From Borreliella andersonii (lineage in GTDB: Bacteria; Spirochaetota; Spirochaetia; Borreliales; Borreliaceae), in assembly GCF_032595875.1 (NCBI RefSeq), contig NZ_CP132457.1, positions 496,001 to 560,000 of the forward strand: 64,000 nucleotides of DNA, in the 5' to 3' direction. Positions 36,923 to 45,816 of the stretch are shown here, one piece after another (within the stretch, counting starts at the first letter, position 1; every line of letters starts with the position of its first letter). Both the position numbers and the translations under genes were made by a program. The notes below the pieces were generated by a model. It searched no databases. It was not told the origin of the DNA and saw nothing but the letters and a program-made list of their open reading frames with translations.

Positions 36923-38746
36923 ATGAAGGAGTTTTTAAGGGCAGGGGTTTTTAATTTATTGCTTGGTGTTTTAATATTGTTTGTTGTTATTTTTTTACAA
37001 TTTAGGAATTTAAGCTTAAATATATTTTTTTTAAAAGATATAAAATTAGAAGTAAATAATAAGGTTGAAAATAGTGAATATATTTTAAATGATATTGTTG
37101 TTAATGTTAGGGGACTTAGGGTATTTTTGTCCAAACTTAATCCACTTGTTGTTTTAGAAACGGGTTTGAATCTTTTACCCGTCTCTTATAAAGTGCAAGA
37201 CATGGGTATTTATGTTTATTTTGAGAATAATATTTTTCTAGGATTTTTACTTGATTCAGAAAATAATTTTAGTATTGAATCAAATCTCTCTAAGAGCTTT
37301 TTGTTAAGTTATGAAGTTGAAGATCATTATGAAGTTTTATTAGATAAGCCTAATCTTTCAATAAGACAAGGGGAGAATTTGGAATATAAAATTTTTTTAG
37401 GAGAAAATGTAGAGATAAGAGAAAAAGATATTTTAATGTCTCCTCAAGCAGCATTTAGAATTGGCAATGCTACCTATATCGATTCATCAAAGAAAAATAT
37501 TCCAAATTCCGTTATAGAGAACAATCAAAGTAATAAAAGTAATGTATTGGATTATTCTATTGTTCATTCAAAGATTAAAGAGGTGGATAATAAAATTTTT
37601 AATGATGCTTTAAACGATTTTAGACAAAATGCTTATGATTCTTGGAGCAATTCTGTTAATTTTAATATTTCAAGGGGAGGATGGCTTAAATACGGTGCTT
37701 ATAGCTTTGATGAAAATTTAATGGTTTGTTTTTTAGCAGAATCTTTAATCAGAGGGGATCACGAATCAATATTTTTAAAATTAGATTCTTTATTAGTTAA
37801 AAATGAACATAAGTTGACTTATTTAAGTTTATGTTATTATGCTAATTCAGATCAATTCGATAAATTTTTTTCTTATTTATCAAGAAATAAAACTTTTATT
37901 GACTCTCTTGAAGAGGACAGGCTTGTGATTTATTTAAAGGAGGATCCTTGTCTTTTGGAAAAAATTTTTTTATCAGAAAACGGTTCTAAATTAAATGGTG
38001 CGTTAAATCTTCTCAAAGATCCTAAAATAATATTAAGTTCTAATTTTAATTTTAGCCAAGCCTACAACATTTTATCTAATTATTTTACTTTTCTTAAGAT
38101 TAGAGGTGACGATTCTTTTTATTTAAATTTTAAAAAGGAGCTTTATAAATTTGTATTCACCTTATTTGGCGTTACAGATGAAGGAAAAGTGTATATATTA
38201 AATAATAACATTAATTCGTCTGATGTTGTTGAGTATGCATTAAAGATTTCTGGGATTCTTAAAAAAATAGCATTTTATTTAAAAGATGATTTTATATTAA
38301 AGCTTTCATTTAATGCGATTTATCATTCTTTAATGAGTGGTTATGCCAAAGGAATTCCTTATGAAAACTATTATTCTGATATTATTGATAATCAATATAT
38401 GCCCCAATTTATCTTTATTTTTAGCCATGGATCTATCAGGTGGATATATACTGCTTCTAGGGTTTTAAATCGCGAAATTACTGATGCTAAGGTTGCAATT
38501 GATTTTGATCAAGAGATTAATTATTCAAGCTATATATTTTTTGGAAATATTTTAAATCCAACTTTAGTTAGATTTAGAGAAATTGATTGGTTTACAGATT
38601 ATAAGTTTTACGTATATTCTGATGGTTGGAAGTATTATCCTTTGAACAAAATTTTGGTTGTTAAAGCAACACCTAAGAAAAAGAAGACTTTTAATCTTTT
38701 AGTAAGATTTGACAAAATTGCAAAAAAAATAAATATTTATGAATAA
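36923..38746 (+). CDS. Membrane-anchored hypothetical protein, 607 residues
   Basis: I do not recognise the family. Residues about 8-28 form one strong membrane segment (FNLLLGVLILFVVIFLQF), so the rest is probably outside the inner membrane. An apparent ligand- or wall-facing part (30-190) is followed by a mostly helical region (about 210-480) and a C-terminal beta-rich part. SNSVNFNISRGGWLKYGAYS lies near 240. AAGGAG at 36924-36929 is inside the coding start, so the start may be later or the site may belong elsewhere. It overlaps coaX by 8 bp, so the two are probably cotranscribed. Confidence 0.75.
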   Translation: MKEFLRAGVFNLLLGVLILFVVIFLQFRNLSLNIFFLKDIKLEVNNKVENSEYILNDIVVNVRGLRVFLSKLNPLVVLETGLNLLPVSYKVQDMGIYVYFENNIFLGFLLDSENNFSIESNLSKSFLLSYEVEDHYEVLLDKPNLSIRQGENLEYKIFLGENVEIREKDILMSPQAAFRIGNATYIDSSKKNIPNSVIENNQSNKSNVLDYSIVHSKIKEVDNKIFNDALNDFRQNAYDSWSNSVNFNISRGGWLKYGAYSFDENLMVCFLAESLIRGDHESIFLKLDSLLVKNEHKLTYLSLCYYANSDQFDKFFSYLSRNKTFIDSLEEDRLVIYLKEDPCLLEKIFLSENGSKLNGALNLLKDPKIILSSNFNFSQAYNILSNYFTFLKIRGDDSFYLNFKKELYKFVFTLFGVTDEGKVYILNNNINSSDVVEYALKISGILKKIAFYLKDDFILKLSFNAIYHSLMSGYAKGIPYENYYSDIIDNQYMPQFIFIFSHGSIRWIYTASRVLNREITDAKVAIDFDQEINYSSYIFFGNILNPTLVRFREIDWFTDYKFYVYSDGWKYYPLNKILVVKATPKKKKTFNLLVRFDKIAKKINIYE

Positions 38747-39515
38747 ACCTTTATTATCAGAATTGATAATTGATATTGGAAATACTAGCATTGCTTTTGC
38801 CTTATTTGAAGATAATCAAGTTAATTTATTTATTAAAATGAAAACAAATCTTATGTTAAGGTATAATGAGGCTTATAGCTTTTTTGAAAAAAATTTTGAT
38901 TTTAATGTAACTCAAGTTTTTATAAGTAGCGTTGTTCCTGTTCTTAATGAAGTATTTGAAAATGTTGTTTTTTCTTTTTTTAAGATAAAACCTTTATTTA
39001 TTATTTTTGATTTAAATTATGATTTGACATTTAATCCTTACAAAAGCGATAAATTTTTGCTAGGTTCAGATGTTTTTGCTAATCTTGTTGCAGCCATTGA
39101 AAATTATTCATTTGAAAATGTTTTGGTAGTAGATCTTGGAACAGCTTGTACCATTTTTGCTGTTAGCAGGCAAGATGGAATACTTGGTGGTCTTATAAAT
39201 TCCGGTCCTTTGATAAATTTTAATTCTTTATTAGATAATGCCTACCTTATCAAAAAATTTCCCGTTAACACTCCAAATAATCTTTTAGAGAAAACTACAT
39301 CTGGGAGTGTAAATAGTGGTTTGTTTTATCAATATAAGTATTTAATAGAAGGCGTTTATCGCGATATTAAAAAGATGTATAAAAAAGAATTTAATTTAAT
39401 AATTACTGGGGGTAATGCTAGCCCAATTTTGCCATTAATTGAGATAGAGTTTATTTTTAATATTCATTTAACCGTAGAAGGCGTTAGAATTCTAGGAAAT
39501 TCTTATTGTCTTTAA
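38739..39515 (+). CDS. coaX: Type III pantothenate kinase
   Basis: CoaX phosphorylates pantothenate, the first step of coenzyme A synthesis. The 258-residue protein shows the ASKHA-fold signatures: ELIIDIGNTSIAFALF near the start (D13 region), ISSVVPVLN, FLLGSDVFANLVAAIENY, VVDLGTACTIFAV and GGLINSGP, and TGGNA near the end. The last CoA step, coaE, is also in this window at 58370-58987. It overlaps the previous gene by 8 bp. Confidence 0.93.
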   Translation: MNKPLLSELIIDIGNTSIAFALFEDNQVNLFIKMKTNLMLRYNEAYSFFEKNFDFNVTQVFISSVVPVLNEVFENVVFSFFKIKPLFIIFDLNYDLTFNPYKSDKFLLGSDVFANLVAAIENYSFENVLVVDLGTACTIFAVSRQDGILGGLINSGPLINFNSLLDNAYLIKKFPVNTPNNLLEKTTSGSVNSGLFYQYKYLIEGVYRDIKKMYKKEFNLIITGGNASPILPLIEIEFIFNIHLTVEGVRILGNSYCL

Positions 39516-39547
39516 GCTTGTTAATTGAACTTTTTATTTTTAAAGTT

Positions 39548-40495
39548 TTAAATTTTTTTGTTAAATAAATTCGGAAAGTTTTTTGTTTGGTGATTAAAAT
39601 TATCTAAAATTAATGTAACTTCTTCATATACTTTATCATTAATTTCTGCTTTAAATGAATTTAAGTTTGATTCTACATAATTTTCCTTGCTGAAACCCAC
39701 TATAAATCCACTTAATTTTGTTTTTTTAAGCCATGAATATGTTAATTCTAAAATTGTTAAGTTATTTATCTTTGCTATCTCTTCAAGTTTATTTATGGTT
39801 TTTAAAGTATAAGGCCAAATTTCTTTTTTGAAAAGTATTAATTTTTCTGTTCTAGTATCATTAAATTTGTTTTTGTCTTTTATATTAGCTTTAGATAAAA
39901 GTCCTTGAGCAATTGTTGAATATGATATGGTAGCAATATTGTTGTTTTCACAGTAAGGAATTACATCTTTTTCTTTATTTCTAAATAAGGGGTTGTATCC
40001 TATTTGGTTTACGTCAATTTTGCAAACTTTTTTTATGCTTTCCATGTGTGATATTTCAAAATTACTTACACCTACATATTTTATTTTTTCTTTTGCTCTC
40101 ATTTCTTCAAGAAACGATGCGATTGGTTTTAGGTCAAAATCATTTTTAGGCCAGTGTATATAGTAAATATCTATATAATCAGTTTTTAAATTTTTAAGAC
40201 TTTCATTAAAATTTTTTATATATTCTGAAATTTCCATTGGGTAGCATTTGCTTGCAATTAAAATGTTTTCTCTTATTGTTGGATCTTCTTCTATTATTTC
40301 ACCAATTATTTTTTCTGAAATGCCATTTCCATAAGCTCTTGCAGTATCAATATTTCTGATCCCATGATCATATGCTTTTTTTAATATTTTTTTAGCGGTT
40401 TCTTTTTCAACCTGTTTAAAATATCCCCCTCCGAATTGCCAAGACCCCAAGATTAATTTACTATAAGTATTTATCTTTTCTTTAAGATTATTCAC
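39548..40495 (-). CDS. Aldo/keto reductase
   Basis: A 315-residue NADPH-dependent oxidoreductase with a TIM-barrel fold. The catalytic tetrad is visible: D and Y in IDTARAYGNG, K in IASKCYP and H in IYYIHWP. GVSNFEIS and the C-terminal IVGFSKENYVESNL follow the usual pattern for cofactor binding. The substrate is unknown; in a spirochaete with little carbohydrate metabolism it could reduce a reactive aldehyde. GGAGG-type binding site at 40499-40503 (CCTCC on +) precedes the ATG. Confidence 0.9.
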   Translation of the reverse strand: MNNLKEKINTYSKLILGSWQFGGGYFKQVEKETAKKILKKAYDHGIRNIDTARAYGNGISEKIIGEIIEEDPTIRENILIASKCYPMEISEYIKNFNESLKNLKTDYIDIYYIHWPKNDFDLKPIASFLEEMRAKEKIKYVGVSNFEISHMESIKKVCKIDVNQIGYNPLFRNKEKDVIPYCENNNIATISYSTIAQGLLSKANIKDKNKFNDTRTEKLILFKKEIWPYTLKTINKLEEIAKINNLTILELTYSWLKKTKLSGFIVGFSKENYVESNLNSFKAEINDKVYEEVTLILDNFNHQTKNFPNLFNKKI

Positions 40496-40582
40496 AGGTC
40501 CTCCTTTTTATTTTATGATAAATTTGTATTTTTGCTTTAATGATTAATTATGTTTTATTTTAAATGTTTTATAAATAAAAGT

Positions 40583-41392
40583 TTATAGTTTGTTAATATT
40601 TTTTAGCAATTTTTCTTTATTAAAATCTTTATTTATTCCAAATCTGGTTAAAGAGAAATCGTATTTTACAGGATCTTCATTATTTTCTTTTGAAAAATAG
40701 CTTGTAATTTTTATTGCTTTTTTAAGATTTACGTTTTTTATTTCTTTTATTTTAAATAGCTTTGAAGCAATGTTTGTCATATGAGTATCCATTGGCACTA
40801 TAAGCTTATTGGGATTGAATTTGTTCCAAATGCCCAAATCGACTTCATCTTTGCGTATCATCCATCTTAAGAATAAAAAAAGTCTTTTACAAGAGCTTCC
40901 TTTTGAAGGCTTTGGAAGTAGCATTCCGAATTCTCTTCCATTTATTTTTTCCATATGTTTGATTAATTCATCTATACTGAGTATAAGATTTTGGTTTTTA
41001 TAATAAATACCGTAAAGAAGATTTTCAAGTGTGTGGTGCTGTTCTTTTATTATTTTGAGGGTGCACAGTAGCCTTACAATGTCTTCTCCTTTGAAAAATC
41101 TATAAACAAATCCTTTAAATATTTTTTTTAAGTCTTTTTCGGTTATCAGTTTCAGGTTTTCAGAAGGGGATTTACCAAGTGGTTTGAGTATTATTTCGAT
41201 TGCTTCTAAAATTTTTTCTACTCTTCCAAGTGCCAATGAAGAACTAATTAGGCCTACAAGTTCAATATCTTCTTTTTCTTTATACCTGTAGAGAAATTCT
41301 AAAGGATCAGGATGTATAAATTCTTTTTTATTGTATTTCGAATATATTCTTTCTAGAAAATCATATAGCGAACTTTTAGCTTTTACTTGCAT
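40583..41392 (-). CDS. DUF2400 (TIGR02757) family protein
   Basis: A 269-residue protein matching a conserved family of unknown role. Family-like motifs are FIHPDPLEFLYRYKEKEDIE, LVGLISSSLALGRVEKI, KRLFLFLRWMIRKDEVDLGIW and VPMDTHMTNIA; the DTH with a helical repeat recalls DNA glycosylase-like helix-hairpin-helix proteins, but that is only an inference. It overlaps the next upstream gene by 17 bp, so the two are likely cotranscribed. Confidence 0.82.
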   Translation of the reverse strand: MQVKAKSSLYDFLERIYSKYNKKEFIHPDPLEFLYRYKEKEDIELVGLISSSLALGRVEKILEAIEIILKPLGKSPSENLKLITEKDLKKIFKGFVYRFFKGEDIVRLLCTLKIIKEQHHTLENLLYGIYYKNQNLILSIDELIKHMEKINGREFGMLLPKPSKGSSCKRLFLFLRWMIRKDEVDLGIWNKFNPNKLIVPMDTHMTNIASKLFKIKEIKNVNLKKAIKITSYFSKENNEDPVKYDFSLTRFGINKDFNKEKLLKNINKL

Positions 41393-41990
41393 TATTGTAT
41401 TCTAATAGTTCTAATAATATTTTTTTAAGTTTTTTATCGTAAAGTTTGTCTTTTGCCCATTTCCCAGTCAAATCATATATTGTTGGAGCAGATCCTCTTT
41501 TAACAAGGTAAAATCTAGGATCAACCATATTTGATTTGATATTTTGTTTTGAAGCATAAGCTTTTAAATGTTGAATATGAGCTTTAATTCCTTCTGTAAT
41601 ATTGGAAAAAGAATTTCCTTTTGTAAGATTATTGGTAGCGCCTATTCCTGAAAAATTGTGTTGTTCTTTTGAAACTATTCCATTAAATTTTAAGGCTCCT
41701 GTTTCTAGCAGCATTTGAGCATAGGCAATGTCATAATTAACCCCTTCAATCAAAGATTCTTCTATATAGGTTTTAGCAACAGTATTTACATAGTTTTTGT
41801 CAAGGTCTGGATTTATTTCTAGAGTATATTTTACAAGATCTTCCAGTTGAGTTTTTCCTCTACTTATTAAAAAGGGAATATATTTTTCTTGTTGTATTTC
41901 AGTACTTATTTCTATTACCTCTTCATTACTATAAGCTTTATTTGTTAGAAAGATGTTGATCATTGCAAATAGCAAGAATTTTTTTATCAT
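41376..41990 (-). CDS. Exported glucosaminidase-domain protein
   Basis: A 204-residue protein with a signal peptide (MIKKFLLFAMINIFLTNKAYS) and a mannosyl-glycoprotein endo-beta-N-acetylglucosaminidase-like domain. The catalytic-site region is ARYLLETG-like: here YAQMLLETGALKFNGIVSKEQ with glutamate E113, followed by HNFSGIGATNN and FSNITEGIKAHIQHLKAYA. Such enzymes cut glycan strands of peptidoglycan, so it likely remodels the wall in the periplasm. It lies between the DUF2400 gene (overlapping) and a membrane protein (2 bp gap). Confidence 0.85.
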   Translation of the reverse strand: MIKKFLLFAMINIFLTNKAYSNEEVIEISTEIQQEKYIPFLISRGKTQLEDLVKYTLEINPDLDKNYVNTVAKTYIEESLIEGVNYDIAYAQMLLETGALKFNGIVSKEQHNFSGIGATNNLTKGNSFSNITEGIKAHIQHLKAYASKQNIKSNMVDPRFYLVKRGSAPTIYDLTGKWAKDKLYDKKLKKILLELLEYNNASKS

Positions 41991-41992
41991 TA

Positions 41993-43285
41993 TTATTTTT
42001 CCTCTTCAATAAATTTATTAATTTCATTAACTATAGAATTAAATCTTGATAACATTGATTTGTTGTTTTTTAAAAAATTAAAACTTTTTAAATAGTTTCT
42101 GCTAAAAATAAGATCAGAAATTTCTGCAATATTGCTTATGCCTGTTAGCTTTATAGAGTTTATATTAGCGACTTTTGTGTGAGGATTTTTTTTATTTTCT
42201 TTTAGAATTAGTTGTAAGTTTTTTAAATTTGTTATTGTTTGCGGTTTCCCTCCTATATTGATATACTTTGTTATGTTTGTGTTATTTGTAAGGATAAAAT
42301 TAGCAATATTTGCTTGATTTCCTAGTGTAATTAACGTTAGTTTATTAAGGTTCATTTTTGAATTTAAAAATTTTAAATTTTGGCTTGATTTTGCTAGTTC
42401 AATAATGCTTTGAATATCATTTTCAGTAGATGGAATATCAGCTTTTTCATTAAGGATATTTGCAGGTTCAATTAAATAACTAATACTTTTATTGATTATA
42501 TAGCTAAATATACTTTTATGGCTATTTTTAATAAAATCGTAGCTTTTCATATGTTTATATTTTGGTGAATATAAATAAACAATTTTTCCTTTCTTAACAA
42601 GCCTGCTAACTAGAGATTTGAACATTGAATCGTGAGAATAATAGGGAAGTATAAGTAAAACAGAATCATATAGTTTTTGGTTATCACTAATAAGGGCTTT
42701 TTTATATATGTTATTTTCTTTTGGAAAATAATTCATTTCGTTTATGAAAAAAGGATTAAAGTCGTACAAAAGGAATGGATTTTGTTTTTTAAGGCCCAGT
42801 GTTGAGCTTACGGGGTACCAAATCGATAAGTTTAAATCATTTTTGTGGTCTTTAATTCTTGCAAATCCAATTTGATAGCTATTGTTTTCATTTTTGGGAT
42901 AATTTATAAAAAGTGCTAAGTATGAAAAAATAGTTGCAATAATAACGGTTAAAATTGCAGGCATTACAAGTATTGTTTTTAGCAAAATTGAAAGAAATAT
43001 TCCTTTTGATTGTTGCACAGTTCTGATGTTGTTTCGTCTTCTGCTATTTACTATTGTTTTTATGTTTTTAAAGAAGATGATTATCATAAATATTAAAAAT
43101 ATACTGCCAATGTATAACATTAATGGTCTAATTTCTGTAAAGTATAAAGTTATTACGAAAAACGTACCTGGGAATATTATAAAGTAGTCTTCATAAGTAA
43201 ATTCTTTTTTAAAATTAAATAAATTTACTATTAAAAATGTGCTAAAACTGGTTAAGAAAATGAGTTCATAAATTTGCGTATCCAT
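41993..43285 (-). CDS. Membrane protein with alpha/beta-hydrolase-like domain
   Basis: A 430-residue protein with about four N-terminal membrane segments (roughly 6-23, 32-50, 54-72 and 95-125) and a C-terminal globular part. Residues about 135-165, with IGFARIKDHKNDLNLSIWYPVSS, resemble the first strands of PAF-acetylhydrolase or dienelactone-hydrolase-like folds. The expected nucleophile elbow GxSxG is replaced by LGNQAN near 321-326, so catalysis is doubtful. It precedes the glucosaminidase gene by 2 bp, so a wall-related role is possible but unproved. Confidence 0.6.
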   Translation of the reverse strand: MDTQIYELIFLTSFSTFLIVNLFNFKKEFTYEDYFIIFPGTFFVITLYFTEIRPLMLYIGSIFLIFMIIIFFKNIKTIVNSRRRNNIRTVQQSKGIFLSILLKTILVMPAILTVIIATIFSYLALFINYPKNENNSYQIGFARIKDHKNDLNLSIWYPVSSTLGLKKQNPFLLYDFNPFFINEMNYFPKENNIYKKALISDNQKLYDSVLLILPYYSHDSMFKSLVSRLVKKGKIVYLYSPKYKHMKSYDFIKNSHKSIFSYIINKSISYLIEPANILNEKADIPSTENDIQSIIELAKSSQNLKFLNSKMNLNKLTLITLGNQANIANFILTNNTNITKYINIGGKPQTITNLKNLQLILKENKKNPHTKVANINSIKLTGISNIAEISDLIFSRNYLKSFNFLKNNKSMLSRFNSIVNEINKFIEEEK

Positions 43286-43307
43286 AAAAATAATTTTTCC
43301 TTAAATA

Positions 43308-43335
43308 ATTATAAGCATAAAAGCAATTTTTCCAA
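43308..43335 (-). promoter_or_regulatory. Candidate promoter for the membrane-protein/glucosaminidase genes
   Basis: On the minus strand TTGGAA (43330-43335) is followed after 16 bases by the consensus -10 TATAAT (43308-43313), about 23 bases before the ATG at 43285. It is likely to serve the downstream glucosaminidase and DUF2400 genes as well. Confidence 0.55.
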
Positions 43336-43479
43336 AATGGTTTACAGAATTGATTATCAAATAGAGTTAATCTAATTTTGGATTTAAGAAGAATTGTTTG
43401 ATTGAGAGAGTTTATTTTTGTGTAATATAAAATGTTGTGTTAAAATAGATTATGTTTTACAGGCGAAAGGTAGTAACAT

Positions 43480-44241
43480 ATGGTCGGAACCTTTTTAGGA
43501 ACTGGTGCTTCAAGTGGTGTTCCTATGTTAAATTGTGGCTGTAGAGTCTGTACTTCAAGTTTTAGTAAAAATAAAAGATTGAGAAGTTCTTTTTTCCTTG
43601 AGACATCTTTTGGCATCAAATTGTTAATTGATACAGGCCCTGATATTAGACAACAACTTTTAAGAGAAAATATAGATAAGCTTGATTTAGTGCTTTACAC
43701 CCATGAACATTATGATCATATTATGGGTTTTGATGATATCAAGTTTTATACACGAACTGCTCCTTTAAACATTTATGCTAGAGACACCACCATGGTTCAT
43801 ATAATGAATTCTTTTTCGCACAATTTTTCATCTAAGCCTTCTTTAAGTGGAAAGGCAGACATTATTCCCAATGTGGTTGAAGATTTTAAGCCTATTTTTT
43901 TTAAGGGCCTAAAGATAGTGCCAATACCTTTGATTCATGGAGAGATAGTTAGTTTGGGTTATAGGTTAGACAATTTGGCGTATCTTACTGATGTTAAATT
44001 TATTCCTGAAGCGTCCTATGATTATTTGAAAAATTTAGATCTACTTATAATAGATGCTATTAGGATTAAGCCTCATCCGGCTCATCTAAATTTTTCAGAG
44101 GCTATTCGTGAGATTAAAAAAATTAATCCTAAAGTTTCTTACTTTACGCATATTGCACACGATATAATGCATGAAGAATTTGATTATTTAGAAAAAGACA
44201 ATATTTATTTAGCTTATGATGGATTAAAGATTTATATTTGA
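43480..44241 (+). CDS. Metallo-beta-lactamase-fold hydrolase (PhnP-like)
   Basis: A 253-residue MBL-fold protein with an intact di-metal motif THEHYDHIMGFDD, preceded by an MLNCGCRVCTSS cysteine cluster near the start that resembles the zinc-binding insertion of PhnP-type phosphodiesterases. LLIDTGPDIRQQLL and YLTDVKFIP are further family features, and H-A-H-D near the end supplies the last ligands. PhnP hydrolyses cyclic phosphates in phosphonate breakdown; Borrelia has no such pathway, so the natural substrate is more likely a nucleotide or RNA-derived product. Confidence 0.82.
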   Translation: MVGTFLGTGASSGVPMLNCGCRVCTSSFSKNKRLRSSFFLETSFGIKLLIDTGPDIRQQLLRENIDKLDLVLYTHEHYDHIMGFDDIKFYTRTAPLNIYARDTTMVHIMNSFSHNFSSKPSLSGKADIIPNVVEDFKPIFFKGLKIVPIPLIHGEIVSLGYRLDNLAYLTDVKFIPEASYDYLKNLDLLIIDAIRIKPHPAHLNFSEAIREIKKINPKVSYFTHIAHDIMHEEFDYLEKDNIYLAYDGLKIYI

Positions 44242-44261
44242 TTTAAATTTAAAGAGGATTT

Positions 44262-45029
44262 ATGAAATTAATTTCATGGAATGTAAATGGAATTAGAGCT
44301 GTTTTAAAGAAAGGTTTTCTTGAGTTTGTAAAAGAATATACACCAGATATTTTGTGTGTTCAAGAAACTAAAGCTTTAAAAGAGCAGTTGCCAAAGGATT
44401 TAATTCTTGAGAATTATTATTCTTATTTTTCAAAGTCAAAGATTAAAGGTTATAGTGGTGTTTGTATTTACTCTAAAATTAAGCCTATTGCTGTAAATTT
44501 ACTTGGGGAAGAAATTTTTGACAATGAGGGTAGGGGGCTTGTAGCATACTATGGTGATTTTGTGTTAATTAATGCTTATTTTCCCAATTCTCAAGCTTTA
44601 AGAAGAAGACTTGTTTATAAGCTTGATTTTTTATCTTATGTTGAGAATATTATAGATTCTCTTGTGGATGATGGTAAAAATGTAGTAATTTGTGGTGATT
44701 TTAATATTGCCCATACTGAGATTGATCTTGTAAATCCTGATTCAAATAGAGATTCTCCTGGATATTATATTGAAGAAACGACTTGGCTAGATAGCTTTTT
44801 GAACAAAGGGTATGTGGATACATTTAGGATATTTAATAAGGAACCTGGTTATTATACTTGGTGGAGCTATATAGCAAGAGCCAGGGAGAGAAATATGGGT
44901 TGGAGAATTGATTATTTTATTGTTAATGAATTATTTAAGAAAAATGTTAAAAAATCTCTAATTTTAGGCAAAGTAATGGGAAGTGATCATTGTCCTGTTT
45001 TTTTGGAGTTGGCTAATGTAGTTAGCTAA
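44262..45029 (+). CDS. xth: Exodeoxyribonuclease III / AP endonuclease
   Basis: A 255-residue base-excision repair enzyme of the exonuclease III family that cuts DNA at abasic sites. Catalytic residues sit in ISWNVNGIRA, CVQETKA (metal-binding Glu), VVICGDFNIAHTEIDL, GWRIDYFIVN and GSDHCPVFLEL. Length is normal for the ExoA branch. AGAGGA at 44252-44257 precedes the ATG. In B. burgdorferi this is, as far as I recall, the main AP endonuclease along with few other repair nucleases. Confidence 0.95.
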   Translation: MKLISWNVNGIRAVLKKGFLEFVKEYTPDILCVQETKALKEQLPKDLILENYYSYFSKSKIKGYSGVCIYSKIKPIAVNLLGEEIFDNEGRGLVAYYGDFVLINAYFPNSQALRRRLVYKLDFLSYVENIIDSLVDDGKNVVICGDFNIAHTEIDLVNPDSNRDSPGYYIEETTWLDSFLNKGYVDTFRIFNKEPGYYTWWSYIARARERNMGWRIDYFIVNELFKKNVKKSLILGKVMGSDHCPVFLELANVVS

Positions 45030-45042
45030 AGAGGAGCTTAAA

Positions 45043-45816
45043 TTGAAAAAAACCATTGCAATTTTTTATTTAATATTTATTGTTAATTTTAGTTTTGGTA
45101 TTGATTTAAATGATATTGATTTTTATCGTAGTCTTGAAAAGGAAGAATTGATATTTTTTATTAATTTATTAAAGAGAGAGCAACTTGTTTTGGCAAATAG
45201 TTGTGCTTTAGAGTATGTTGAATTAGCTTATAAGGCGTTAAAAGAAAAAAACATAAATTTATTATTAAAAAATGACAAAGAATTAGTAGTAGGTAATAAT
45301 GCTGATCGCTTAGTTCAGTCTAAGGCATATAACAATGCAAGGTTTATCTTTAAGGCCACAAAGGATTTAAATACTTTGGTTCATATAAGTGGGGATGGGT
45401 TTTTAAAGACTTTAGATGGTAGAAACGTAGGGTTTAAGGATAACAAATTTATTATTTTAGATTCTTTTTTGAATAATGATTTTTATGATGATGTTCCAAG
45501 CGAATATTCTACCATTGAAATTTATAATAAAAGCATTTTAATGCCCAATTTAAATAAATTTCTTCTAGATAAGCGTTCAAATCCTTTTGTTTATCTTGAA
45601 GATTTTAATAAAAACGTTTATTTAAATGATATTCCAAAATTAAGCAAAGAAGAGTTGTTGTTTTTATTTTATGAAATATTTCCAGTTTCTAAGCTAAAGA
45701 GTTTAAAAGATTGGAATGATTTTGGATTTTCATCTATTTCAAAAGCATTGAATAAAATTTATTCTGAAAAAATAAATTCAATAAGAGGGAGTGCAAATGA
45801 ATTATCAAAGAATTAG
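45043..45816 (+). CDS. Exported hypothetical protein, 257 residues
   Basis: I do not recognise this family. A signal peptide (MKKTIAIFYLIFIVNFSFG) is followed by a mixed sequence with helical ends and a central beta-rich part (about 95-175). The start is a TTG with AGAGGAG at 45029-45035, 7 bp upstream. Its end overlaps the M16 lipoprotein gene by 20 bp, so they are translated together; it may be a periplasmic partner of that peptidase. Confidence 0.72.
   Translation: MKKTIAIFYLIFIVNFSFGIDLNDIDFYRSLEKEELIFFINLLKREQLVLANSCALEYVELAYKALKEKNINLLLKNDKELVVGNNADRLVQSKAYNNARFIFKATKDLNTLVHISGDGFLKTLDGRNVGFKDNKFIILDSFLNNDFYDDVPSEYSTIEIYNKSILMPNLNKFLLDKRSNPFVYLEDFNKNVYLNDIPKLSKEELLFLFYEIFPVSKLKSLKDWNDFGFSSISKALNKIYSEKINSIRGSANELSKN

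Noticed and set aside
39516..39547. Terminator between coaX and the aldo/keto reductase gene
   Set aside because: Only a 6-bp AACTTT/AAAGTT stem is present in an AT-rich stretch, too weak to call.
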